Source of the DNA: CAXRDE01 sp964229355
GTDB lineage: Bacteria > Cyanobacteriota > Sericytochromatia > UBA7694
Assembly: GCA_964229355.1 (NCBI GenBank)
Contig: CAXRDE010000004.1
Location: 1 to 64,000 of the forward strand
Direction of reading: 5' to 3'
DNA: 64,000 bases
The notes beneath the pieces were generated by a model. The model was not told the origin of the DNA. It made no database searches and saw nothing but the letters and a program-made list of their open reading frames with translations. Both the position numbers and the translations under genes were made by a program. This document shows positions 1-8,094 of the stretch, piece by piece (position 1 is the stretch's first letter; every line of letters begins with the position of its first letter).

Positions 1-86
1 TCATAGCCCAGGCAGGCATGTATCGTCCAATGTCCTATGAAACCTGGCACATTGAACCTCTCTCCACCCGTGGTAACAGAGGCTAA
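1..86 (+). CDS. Partial M15-family peptidase, C-terminal end only
   Basis: The window opens inside a gene whose last 27 codons (from base 3) match the C-terminus of the next gene; the stop is TAA at 84-86. It includes the ETWHIEP motif that carries the third zinc ligand of M15B D-Ala-D-Ala carboxypeptidases. The DNA is the same as bases 1047-1132 at 83 of 86 positions, so this is the upstream member of a recent tandem duplication. The rest of the gene lies outside the window, so its N-terminal architecture is unknown. Confidence 0.8.
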   Translation, partial: IAQAGMYRPMSYETWHIEPLSTRGNRG

Positions 87-106
87 TCTAAACACAGAGG
101 TTTTTT

Positions 107-1132
107 ATGAATATATCTACGAATCAGGCAAATATGCGGGCATTACCCTCTTCAAGCTCAGTATCTCAAACAGCGCCATATTTTGGTAGCTCCCCAGACT
201 ATCATGCTTTAGCTGAAACTTTAAATCAATCCACAAGCCATGACTATCTTGACCTAAACAAACCCGAAGTTAAAGCCGGATTACCTAAATATATTGCAGG
301 CTATAATCAACTTTTACAGCAGTTGCCAGAATCCACACGTCAGAAAATAGTTCAAAACCCTTTAGGGAAAGCTTTTTTAGAAGTCATTGAAAAAGCTCAA
401 CAAGGTGAGCTTAACTCAGAAGATATACTTAACTTACAAGCATTCATTCAGGGCGCAGGTATTGATATCGGAGGCGACGAAAACGTTTCTGGTATGGATG
501 GTTTATTTGGGCCCCGTACCTTTCAAGGCCTGAATGACCTTTTTGAAAAACTTACAGAAAGTCCAGACCAGGTTTTTGAACAAGTTTCCATTCAAAACCA
601 GTGGATTCAGCAAGAAGTAAGCCACGTTAAAACCCACCTCAACGCCGCGATGAACCCCACAGAAGTTGACTTTAGTAGCTCCTCTGTTTCTCCATCACCC
701 GCTGCCGCTGTACGACCCTCTGTGATATCTGGTGATCTAATCAATACCGGACGAAAAGATATTCATGGTAGAGACATCACATTAACGCCTGAAGCGGCTG
801 AAGGCTTTAATAGAATACTTGATATTGCACGCCAAAGTGGTATCAGAGTTGAAGTTTTTTCTTCTACTCGCTCTATAGAAAAGCAGCGTCAGCTCTTTGC
901 TCAGGCCGTAAAAAAGTATGGATCAGAATCAGCGGCCCGAAAATGGGTTGCCCCTCCCGGAAAAAGCCGCCACAATTTCGGTAACGCCATCGATATGAAC
1001 ATGTTTCGTAACGGCAAAAAAATTTCTCAACGTGAATTCGATCGTATCATAGCGCAGGCAGGCATGTATCGTCCAATGTCCTATGAAACCTGGCACATTG
1101 AACCTCTCTCCACCCGTGGTAACAGGGGTTAA
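107..1132 (+). CDS. M15B D-Ala-D-Ala carboxypeptidase-like protein with N-terminal peptidoglycan-binding-like domain
   Basis: Predicted to cleave D-Ala-containing peptidoglycan stems (VanY/DdpX superfamily). Residues 1-50 are polar and probably disordered, with no signal peptide. Residues about 56-150 form a helical domain ending in a PG_binding_1-like signature (SGMDGLFGPRTF). Residues 180-205 are a Ser/Pro linker, and 209-341 are the M15 domain. Zinc ligands are visible as His289 and Asp296 (SRHNFGNAID) and His330 (ETWHIEP). An AGAGG ribosome site precedes the ATG by 8 nt. It lies 20 bp after a near-identical gene end and is convergent with copA. The N-terminal domain recurs in the protein at 45648-46913. 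How a leaderless enzyme reaches the wall is not evident from this locus. The M15 call is firm; secretion and substrate are inferred. Confidence 0.85.
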   Translation: MNISTNQANMRALPSSSSVSQTAPYFGSSPDYHALAETLNQSTSHDYLDLNKPEVKAGLPKYIAGYNQLLQQLPESTRQKIVQNPLGKAFLEVIEKAQQGELNSEDILNLQAFIQGAGIDIGGDENVSGMDGLFGPRTFQGLNDLFEKLTESPDQVFEQVSIQNQWIQQEVSHVKTHLNAAMNPTEVDFSSSSVSPSPAAAVRPSVISGDLINTGRKDIHGRDITLTPEAAEGFNRILDIARQSGIRVEVFSSTRSIEKQRQLFAQAVKKYGSESAARKWVAPPGKSRHNFGNAIDMNMFRNGKKISQREFDRIIAQAGMYRPMSYETWHIEPLSTRGNRG

Positions 1133-1162
1133 AACTGACCCTTATTCTAGAATAATGTGTGC

Positions 1163-3604
1163 TCAGAGTTTTTGATTTTTCAAGCGCAAAGCATTTCCAA
1201 TTACCGATACCGAAGAAAGAGCCATCGCTGCTGCCGCCAACATTGGGCTTAATAAAACCCCCATAAAGGGATATAAGACTCCAGCTGCAATGGGGACACC
1301 CAGGGCGTTATAAACAAAAGCAAAAAAGAGGTTTTGGCGAATATTGCGCATTGTGCTTTGACTGAGACGTCTGGCCCGCACAATTCCCCTGAGATCCCCT
1401 TTTACCAGGGTTACACTGGCACTTTGCATAGCGACATCAGTGCCCGTTCCCATGGCAATGCCCACCTGGGCCTGGGCCAGAGCCGGTGCATCGTTGATAC
1501 CATCTCCCGCCATTGCAACAATCCGGCCCTCGGCTTGTAGTTTTTTGACCACTTCAGCTTTTTGATCAGGCAAAACCTCGGCCACCAGGTCATCGAGATT
1601 AAGCTGTCTGGCCACGGCCTCAGCCGTGGTGCGATTGTCCCCGGTCAGCATAATAATTTTTAAGCCTTCTTTCTGTAGACTGGCAATCGCTTCGGCCGTG
1701 CTCGCTTTGATCGGGTCTGCGACCCCGACCAGGCCTGCTATTTGGCCCTCAATCGCTGCAAACATCACCGTTTGGCCTTCCTTACGCAGCGTGTCTGCTT
1801 TTGCCTGCAAGGGCTGGGTCTCAACCCCAGCACCGTGCATCAATTTCTGATTGCCCAATAAGACCCGTTTATCTCCAATCCATCCCTGCACGCCTTTGCC
1901 CGTGATCGAATCAAAGTTTTGGCTGCCAGTCAGGTTGATCTTTTGCTCTTGAGCAGCTTTCACAATCGCGTGCGCCAGTGGATGTTCACTGCTTGTTTCC
2001 AGGCTAGCCACATGGTATAAAAGCTCTCTTTCTGTCCAACTCTCATAAGGGAGCAAGCTGATCAGTTTCGGTTTGCCTTCAGTTAAGGTCCCGGTTTTAT
2101 CGACGACCAGGGTGTCCACTTTGCGCAGGGTTTCGATGGCTTCGGCACTTTTAAATAAAACGCCAAAACTGGCTCCACGGCCTGTGGCCACCATAATTGA
2201 CATTGGCGTGGCCAGACCCAGAGCACAGGGGCAAGCAATAATCAAGACGGCCACAAAGATGATAAACGCGTAAGCCATACTGGGCTGTGGCCCCATCCAG
2301 GCCCAAATCAGACCACTTAAAACTGCGATCACCAATACTGCAGGCACAAACCAGGCGGAGACTTGATCGGCTAATTTTTGAATTGGTGCCCGACTGCGCT
2401 GGGCTTCGGCAACCATTTGCACAATTTGAGAGAGCAGAGTTTCAGAACCAACTTTTTCAGCCTCTATCAGGATGCTGCCGGTGCCATTGATGGTGGCACC
2501 AATCACCTGATCACCCGCCTGTTTACTGACGGGTATGGGTTCGCCTGTTATCATCGACTCGTCCACGCTGCTGCTGCCTTCCATTACCCGTCCATCCACT
2601 GGGATTTTTTCTCCGGGGCGGACCCGCAAAGCGTCTCCGGTCTGCACCTGATCAAGAGGAATATCCTTTTCACTGCCGTCCTCAAAGCGCTTGCGTGCGG
2701 TTTTTGGGGCCAGTCCAAGCAAGGCCTTGATGGCTGCATTGGTTTGACTGCGGGCTTTAAGCTCCAGCACCTGACCCAATAAAATCAGGGTAATAATCAC
2801 TCCCGCGGCTTCATAATAAACAGCAACAGCACCATCTTTACCGCGAAAAGTCGCAGGAAAAAGCCCCGGAAAAACCGTCGCGATGAGGCTGTACAGATAA
2901 GCGGCACCCGTGCCGATCGCAATCAGAGTAAACATATTTAAGTTGCGGTACCGAATAGAATCCCAGCCCCGCTGAAAAAAGGGCCAGCCGCCCCACAAGA
3001 CCACCGGCGTCGCCAGGAGCCATTGCAAGCCCAGCGATAATCGGTGAGAAATCAAATGCTGAAGCGGCTGACCGGGAATCAATTCAGACATACTGAGCAC
3101 AAACAAAGGAATCGTTAAAATTAAGCTGACCCAAAAGCGGCGGGACATCACTTCGAATTCGGGGTTTTTTTGCTCAGCAAGACTCACCGTACGGGGCTCT
3201 AAAGCCATGCCGCAAATCGGACAATTGCCCGGTGTCTCCTGGACTATCTCAGGATGCATCGGGCAGGTGTATTCGGTTTGGCTGGCGACAGCTGTGAGCA
3301 ATTTGGGTTCCAGGGCCATACCGCACTTGGGACATGTTCCCGGCCCGATTTGTTCGACTCCGGGGCACATGGGGCAATAATAGACTTGCTCCTGAGCGGT
3401 CTGAGAGATCGGCTGCTGTGCGGGTGGGGGGCCTGGGTTTAAATAGGCTTCAGGATCTTGGGAAAACTTGTCTTGGCAGTGCTCAGAACAAAATAAATAG
3501 CTCTGATTCTGATAAACAAATTGGTGCTGCGAGGTCGGGCTAACGCTCATGCCACAGACGGGATCTTTTAGAGTAGGGGCGTGATGAGAATGGTCTGAAT
3601 TCAT
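1163..3604 (-). CDS. copA: Copper-exporting P1B-type ATPase
   Basis: ATP-driven export of Cu(I) (or Ag) across the inner membrane. The 813 residues start with a YHS-type Cys domain (about 12-57, DPVCGM). Two short heavy-metal-binding modules follow, at about 75-99 and 112-136, each with paired Cys (CPMCP..CPKCGMALEP, CPMHP..CPICGMALEP). The P1B core has the transport motif ACPCALG, the phosphorylation motif DKTGTLTEG, the TGEP actuator loop and the GDGINDAPAL hinge. The YHS plus tandem-module layout replaces the usual CxxC HMA domains. The ATG overlaps the stop of the upstream ATPase gene by 4 nt, so it is translationally coupled at the end of the island operon. Copper is the likely substrate from CPC and context; silver is possible. 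Confidence 0.95.
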   Translation of the reverse strand: MNSDHSHHAPTLKDPVCGMSVSPTSQHQFVYQNQSYLFCSEHCQDKFSQDPEAYLNPGPPPAQQPISQTAQEQVYYCPMCPGVEQIGPGTCPKCGMALEPKLLTAVASQTEYTCPMHPEIVQETPGNCPICGMALEPRTVSLAEQKNPEFEVMSRRFWVSLILTIPLFVLSMSELIPGQPLQHLISHRLSLGLQWLLATPVVLWGGWPFFQRGWDSIRYRNLNMFTLIAIGTGAAYLYSLIATVFPGLFPATFRGKDGAVAVYYEAAGVIITLILLGQVLELKARSQTNAAIKALLGLAPKTARKRFEDGSEKDIPLDQVQTGDALRVRPGEKIPVDGRVMEGSSSVDESMITGEPIPVSKQAGDQVIGATINGTGSILIEAEKVGSETLLSQIVQMVAEAQRSRAPIQKLADQVSAWFVPAVLVIAVLSGLIWAWMGPQPSMAYAFIIFVAVLIIACPCALGLATPMSIMVATGRGASFGVLFKSAEAIETLRKVDTLVVDKTGTLTEGKPKLISLLPYESWTERELLYHVASLETSSEHPLAHAIVKAAQEQKINLTGSQNFDSITGKGVQGWIGDKRVLLGNQKLMHGAGVETQPLQAKADTLRKEGQTVMFAAIEGQIAGLVGVADPIKASTAEAIASLQKEGLKIIMLTGDNRTTAEAVARQLNLDDLVAEVLPDQKAEVVKKLQAEGRIVAMAGDGINDAPALAQAQVGIAMGTGTDVAMQSASVTLVKGDLRGIVRARRLSQSTMRNIRQNLFFAFVYNALGVPIAAGVLYPFMGVLLSPMLAAAAMALSSVSVIGNALRLKNQKL

Positions 3605-4278
3605 GACTGAATCTCGCTTTGAGGGGGATTTATTTGACTGATGTTAAGAGCATTAGACTGACAACAGGAGGGCAGATAGTTTTGAATCGCCTGGATCGCC
3701 TGCTGGGTTTTGATTAAAAAGTTAGCATTGGACTCAACAATATGCCGGTTGGGATGTTTGCTCCAGATTGCTAGCAATTTTTGGTCAATCGCCTGGGCCT
3801 GTTGGGCAGACTCAATGCGCACGGGATTGTCTAAGTTATACCCCTGATCCAAAGGCGGTGTTCTTAAGTGAATCACAGCCAGATAACGCTCCAATTCTTC
3901 TGCTTTGGAGCTGGCTGTTTGCTGCCAAAAGGAGGCTTCTGACTCGGGCCAATAGGCCAAGCCATCCAACGTGCCGCGATCACAAATTGCCAAAGCTGTC
4001 TCTTGTTCCTCGATAATGATTTGCTCCAATTCCTGTTGGATTTTGAAAATTGCCCGTTGTGCGCCTTTAATCGCGGGAGCTGTTGACCGTCTAAAAAAGC
4101 CACCTCCAAAAATAATGCTCGCGGATTCAGGGACGATCGTGATATGTTGACAAAAGACTTTTTGTACCATTTCAAGTACAGCCGTTTTACCGGCACTGGG
4201 GCCGCCAGTCAGCACAATGAAGCGGGGTTGGTGCTTGTTTTCTTGACACGGGCAAGCCGCCTGGTTTAATTGAGGCAT
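3601..4278 (-). CDS. AAA-type ATPase / NTP-binding protein
   Basis: A soluble P-loop protein of about 225 residues. After a short Cys-containing N-terminus (QAACPCQ), a Walker A motif GGPSAGKTAVLEM is followed by a central region with CDRGTLDGLAYWP, typical of the AAA_28/NadR-like kinase-ATPase group. The ATG at 4278 has a good AAGGAG site; an alternative ATG at 4296 overlaps the upstream stop (ATGA) but lacks one. The gene sits between the membrane AlbA_2 protein and copA with 4-nt overlaps, so it is co-translated with metal transporters. No member of this family is known to me as a metal-resistance factor. It may act as a nucleotide-dependent regulator or small-molecule kinase; its function is unknown. 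Confidence 0.75.
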   Translation of the reverse strand: MPQLNQAACPCQENKHQPRFIVLTGGPSAGKTAVLEMVQKVFCQHITIVPESASIIFGGGFFRRSTAPAIKGAQRAIFKIQQELEQIIIEEQETALAICDRGTLDGLAYWPESEASFWQQTASSKAEELERYLAVIHLRTPPLDQGYNLDNPVRIESAQQAQAIDQKLLAIWSKHPNRHIVESNANFLIKTQQAIQAIQNYLPSCCQSNALNISQINPPQSEIQS

Positions 4279-4292
4279 AATGAGAGACTCCT

Positions 4293-5144
4293 TCATGATT
4301 GGGGGGATCGTTTTTTTATGTTGATATGCCCGAGCGCTTCTCGGGTGTCTAGTTCTCGGGTGCTGTTGCCGGTGCGTAAATAATAAATACTGCGCCCTTT
4401 GTCTAATAGAAAAACAGGTCTCGGAGAAGCAGAAACAATGACTTGAGCAATTTCTTTATGCTCCACTTGATGAAACACCACGCTGATATGACTGCACAGA
4501 TCTGCCCCTAAATAACCCGAGACCAGATTCATCAACAGCTGATAAAAACCGTCTTTGTCCTTGCGCTTTAAGGTGGCATAATCTTTTTCAAGTCCAAGGG
4601 GCATACCGTTGTCATCAACACCAATTAAGAGGCTGCCTCCCTGATGATTGGCTAGCCCGGCCAGTGTTTTTAAGACCGTTTGCTCTAGCATCTTGTTTAG
4701 CTTAGACTGTTGAATATCCCAGCGTAGCGATGATTTAAATTCTAAGTGCTCATTTTCGGGGTGCTGTAAGAGTGTTTTAATTTCGCGATTTAATTCATAC
4801 ACAAGCTGCTGGATTTTTTGACTTTTTTCTCTGAGTTTGTGATTCAAAATATAAAAGCAATAACCTATCGCACTCCCTATAAGTAAAAACAGCCCAGACA
4901 TAAGCAGCATTTCGAAAGAAAAAAAGCGCATCAGATGATCCAAAATAAACTGACCCAATGTGGTTTTCAGCGTGTGCTTTAATTCCAACCAGATCATCAA
5001 CATGCTGACCGGGTGTAAAATAAGCAAGCCTATCAGCCCCCCGAGACACAGAGAGTTCCAGAGCAAAAAATTAAAACCTGACCGCTCAAAAGCAGGGGCA
5101 TCATGGGCCCGGAATTGCTGGTTTTTGGTGATGTACTTAGGCAT
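4293..5144 (-). CDS. Membrane-anchored AlbA_2 (Schlafen-type) domain protein
   Basis: 283 residues. Two hydrophobic segments (about 24-52 and 70-97) anchor the protein. A basic/coiled stretch (about 100-125) follows, then an AlbA_2 domain with the hallmark LEFKSSLRWD and the glycine-rich LLIGVDDNGMPLGLE. AlbA_2 domains are usually soluble and linked to nucleic-acid or nucleotide binding, often in regulators fused to winged helices; here no winged helix is visible. It lies 6 bp after copB and overlaps the AAA gene, so the three are one translational unit. The domain assignment is strong, while its role in a copper island is unknown. A membrane sensor controlling neighbouring ATPases is only a guess. 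Confidence 0.75.
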   Translation of the reverse strand: MPKYITKNQQFRAHDAPAFERSGFNFLLWNSLCLGGLIGLLILHPVSMLMIWLELKHTLKTTLGQFILDHLMRFFSFEMLLMSGLFLLIGSAIGYCFYILNHKLREKSQKIQQLVYELNREIKTLLQHPENEHLEFKSSLRWDIQQSKLNKMLEQTVLKTLAGLANHQGGSLLIGVDDNGMPLGLEKDYATLKRKDKDGFYQLLMNLVSGYLGADLCSHISVVFHQVEHKEIAQVIVSASPRPVFLLDKGRSIYYLRTGNSTRELDTREALGHINIKKRSPQS

Positions 5145-5150
5145 CAGATC

Positions 5151-7193
5151 TCAAGTGACGCGCTTTATTTTTGTTTTGAGCAACTGGGCATTGATGGCTA
5201 CAATGATGGTGCTTAAACTCATGAATACAGCCCCTACTGCAGGTCCCAATATAAATCCGGTTGAATATAAAGCACCAGCGGCCAAAGGAATGGCTAAGGC
5301 ATTGTAGGCCGTGGCCCAAAAAAGATTTTGAATCATTTTAGTGTAGGTCGCTTTGCCAAATAGAATGAGATTCAGAATATCTTGTGGATTACTATTGACC
5401 AGAATAATATCAGCAGTCTCAGCGGCGACATCCGTACCTGAGCCGACGGCAATGCCAACGTTAGCTTGCGCCAAGGCAGGCGCATCATTGACACCATCCC
5501 CTGTCATGGCAACAAACTCACCTTTATTTTGTAGCTCTTTTACGATTTCAACTTTTTGATGGGGTAAAACTTCTGCGTAATACCCATCGAGCCCTAAGGC
5601 GTCGCTCACAGCTTGAGCAACCACTTCATTGTCTCCGGTTGCCATCATGACTTTGATATTAATTGCTTTGAGGTGCTTGATCGCCTCCTTTGATTCAGGT
5701 CGGATTTCATCGGCCAGGGCAATAAATCCTGCCAGGATACCTTCAATCAGCACAAACACCACGGTTTCTGCTGAACTGCTGGAGGCCTGCTCTGGAATAG
5801 CAATCATTTTATCTTTAAGGTAGCCTGGGCTAACGACTTTCACGTCTTTAGTCTCTACTCTGGCTTCTACGCCTTTACCGGTTATCGCGTTGAAGTTTTC
5901 TACCTGGGGGATGCTTAGCTTGAGTTCTTTTATTTTTTTAATCACGCCAACGGCAATCGGGTGCTCTGAGTTTTGCTCCAATGCACTTGCGAGTCGCAAG
6001 ACATCTTCTTTCGGATAGAGCTCAGAGACAGATTCGTAGCGCGTGACCCCAAAATCTCCTTTGGTGAGTGTCCCTGTTTTATCAAAGACCAGGGCTGATA
6101 TTTTTCGAGACTCCTCAAAGGCTGTTCGATTGCGAATCAGGAGCCCACTCTGTGCCGAAAGTGCTGTTGAAATAGCCACGACGAGAGGTATCGCCAGGCC
6201 CAGAGCATGGGGACAAGCAACCACCATGACCGTCACCATACGCTCTAGTGCAAAAACAAAAGGAAAACCAGCAATTAGCCAGGCGGCCAATGTGCCAAAA
6301 CCAGTCAACAAAGCGATATAGGTCAGCCATTTGGCTGCTCTGTCTGAAAGGTTTTGCATTTTTGACTTGGATTTTTGTGCATCTTCGACCAGCTTAATGA
6401 CCTTATTAAGGTAGCTGTCTTTCCCTGTATGTAAGACTTTGGCCTTGAGGGATCCATTCCCGTTTATTGAGCCCCCGATCAATTTATCGTGAAGCCCTTT
6501 TTTGACGGGTTTTGATTCCCCCGTCAGCATTGATTCATTCAGGTAACTTTCGCCTTCGATCACAATGGCGTCAGCAGGAACTTTCTCAGCGGATTTAATC
6601 AGAATAATATCTTCTTGTTGGAGATCTTCTAATTTGATATCCTCAACCTGATCTCCTGTGATACGATGGGCCTCGGCAGGCATCATGCTGACCAGGAGCT
6701 GTAGTGCTTTAGATGCGCCTAAAACTGATTTCATTTCTAACCAGTGCCCAAGCAGCATAATATCGATTAGGGTGGATAGCTCCCAGAAAAAATCTTCCCC
6801 CTTCAAACCAAACACGGTCGCGCTACTATAAAAATAGGCGACACTGATCGCCATGGAGATCAGTGTCATCATACCGGGGCCTTTTGATTTTATTTCATTA
6901 TAAAACCCTTTTAAAAATGGCCAGGCACCCCAAAAATAAATAATGCTAGAGAGGCCAAACAGGATATAGGGATTGCCCGGAAGTATTAATTTATAGCCCA
7001 AAGACTGCTGAATCATAGGCGAAAAGATCAGGATGGGTAGGGTAATCAACAAAGAAACCCAAAACCGTCGCTTAAAGTCTTCAATCATCATTTTATGGTG
7101 ATCATGACCGTGTTTGCCGTGACCGGGCCGATGTCCAGAATGATCCATTTTTGAGGAATCCGTCGTATTGTGATTATGGTGTGAATGTTCCAT
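5151..7193 (-). CDS. copB: CopB-type P1B ATPase (CPH class)
   Basis: Second heavy-metal ATPase of the island, 680 residues. The N-terminus is a His/Asp-rich tail (MEHSHHNHN, GHGKHGHDHHK) instead of Cys modules, as in CopB proteins. Core motifs are the transport signature ACPHALG, the phosphorylation site DKTGTLTKG, the actuator TGES and the hinge GDGVNDAPAL. CPH places it in the P1B-3 group, associated with Cu(II)/Cu(I) or Ag export. It follows the ATP-cone gene by 5 bp and precedes the AlbA_2 gene by 6 bp. The ribosome site is weak, which suggests coupled translation. The N-terminal metal-binding region is inferred from composition only. Confidence 0.93.
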   Translation of the reverse strand: MEHSHHNHNTTDSSKMDHSGHRPGHGKHGHDHHKMMIEDFKRRFWVSLLITLPILIFSPMIQQSLGYKLILPGNPYILFGLSSIIYFWGAWPFLKGFYNEIKSKGPGMMTLISMAISVAYFYSSATVFGLKGEDFFWELSTLIDIMLLGHWLEMKSVLGASKALQLLVSMMPAEAHRITGDQVEDIKLEDLQQEDIILIKSAEKVPADAIVIEGESYLNESMLTGESKPVKKGLHDKLIGGSINGNGSLKAKVLHTGKDSYLNKVIKLVEDAQKSKSKMQNLSDRAAKWLTYIALLTGFGTLAAWLIAGFPFVFALERMVTVMVVACPHALGLAIPLVVAISTALSAQSGLLIRNRTAFEESRKISALVFDKTGTLTKGDFGVTRYESVSELYPKEDVLRLASALEQNSEHPIAVGVIKKIKELKLSIPQVENFNAITGKGVEARVETKDVKVVSPGYLKDKMIAIPEQASSSSAETVVFVLIEGILAGFIALADEIRPESKEAIKHLKAINIKVMMATGDNEVVAQAVSDALGLDGYYAEVLPHQKVEIVKELQNKGEFVAMTGDGVNDAPALAQANVGIAVGSGTDVAAETADIILVNSNPQDILNLILFGKATYTKMIQNLFWATAYNALAIPLAAGALYSTGFILGPAVGAVFMSLSTIIVAINAQLLKTKIKRVT

Positions 7194-7198
7194 GATAA

Positions 7199-8083
7199 TT
7201 AGTTGCTCTGCTTTCCTTGGTTTTTTAGCTTCAGGCTACAAATTGACTTTGCTTCTTCTAAAATCAGACGATAGCGTTTTTGCGACACGCCAATACTCAA
7301 TAGGCTTTCTGGCTTTTGGCATAGATTTTTGCAGGTAATGATATCTAAGTCAATCAGCGCTTGTTTATCGCTTTTGCTCAAAGAAGTCAGGCAGGTGACT
7401 GGATGCACCCCGGTTCTATCGACACGTTTTCTGATGCTGTTTCCTTCAGGATAATTCCAGCTGATCAATTGCAGTCCTGAACATTCGGCATATTGAATAG
7501 CATCTGTTGTAAAGCGGGTATTGGTAAAAATCCAGCCCTGGTGAAATTTGTGCTGGTGATCGCTTCTTTTTTGCCAGTGGGCTTCTAAATCTTTGAATCG
7601 AGACTGGATGTAGAGGGGGATTTTTACATCACAGTGACGACCCTGGCGGTTGTGGAACTTACATTCGCACATATAGTGTAGGTTGTCTTTTTCTGCAATC
7701 ACATCCACTTCGTGTGAAACACAACGCCCCTGAACAATCACACCCACCTGGGTCTCAAAGTTTTCTGCGGCGAGCAGTTCACTCACAAATTTTTCAAAAG
7801 GAAAACCGGTCTCCCCCAATTCCATAATCGCCTTTTTGAGTCTGTAATGGGCCGCTATCGGCCTTGATTTTTTTCGTAAAAGTTTAAAAGCCTGTTTGTA
7901 GATTTCTTTGGTTGTGATTTCGGGATACAAAAATTGACTGATAGCGTCTAATATGTCTTGAGCCAGCTGGGGGGAAGTCCCCGCTTTTTGTAAAGAATGC
8001 CTCAGCTTTTGAGGTTCAAAGGGGACTTTGTCTCCATTGGCTTTAATAATAGACATTTTATTGATTGAGATAGGCCTATGCAT
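7199..8083 (-). CDS. ATP-cone domain fused to Mrr-like restriction endonuclease domain
   Basis: 294 residues. An ATP-cone (about 10-95: IIKANGDKVPFEPQKL, then EITTKEIYKQAFKLL) is joined to a PD-(D/E)xK nuclease-like domain (about 96-215). The nuclease motif is visible as EVDVIAEKDNLHYMCECKF, giving D...ExK-type catalytic residues. The C-terminal 60 residues look helix-hairpin-helix-like (ITCKNLCQKPESLLSIGV). ATP-cones normally sense dATP/ATP in ribonucleotide reductase and NrdR. An AAAGGA site lies 7 nt before the ATG. It sits between the GAPDH gene and copB. A nuclease gated by nucleotide levels inside a metal operon is unexplained; DNA repair, regulation or island maintenance are all possible. 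Confidence 0.8.
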   Translation of the reverse strand: MHRPISINKMSIIKANGDKVPFEPQKLRHSLQKAGTSPQLAQDILDAISQFLYPEITTKEIYKQAFKLLRKKSRPIAAHYRLKKAIMELGETGFPFEKFVSELLAAENFETQVGVIVQGRCVSHEVDVIAEKDNLHYMCECKFHNRQGRHCDVKIPLYIQSRFKDLEAHWQKRSDHQHKFHQGWIFTNTRFTTDAIQYAECSGLQLISWNYPEGNSIRKRVDRTGVHPVTCLTSLSKSDKQALIDLDIITCKNLCQKPESLLSIGVSQKRYRLILEEAKSICSLKLKNQGKQSN

Positions 8084-8094
8084 ATGCGTTTCCT

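Noticed and set aside
1142..1155. Perfect palindrome TTATTCTAGAATAA between convergent genes
   Set aside because: No GC-rich stem, no loop and no T-tract, so not a convincing terminator; could be chance.
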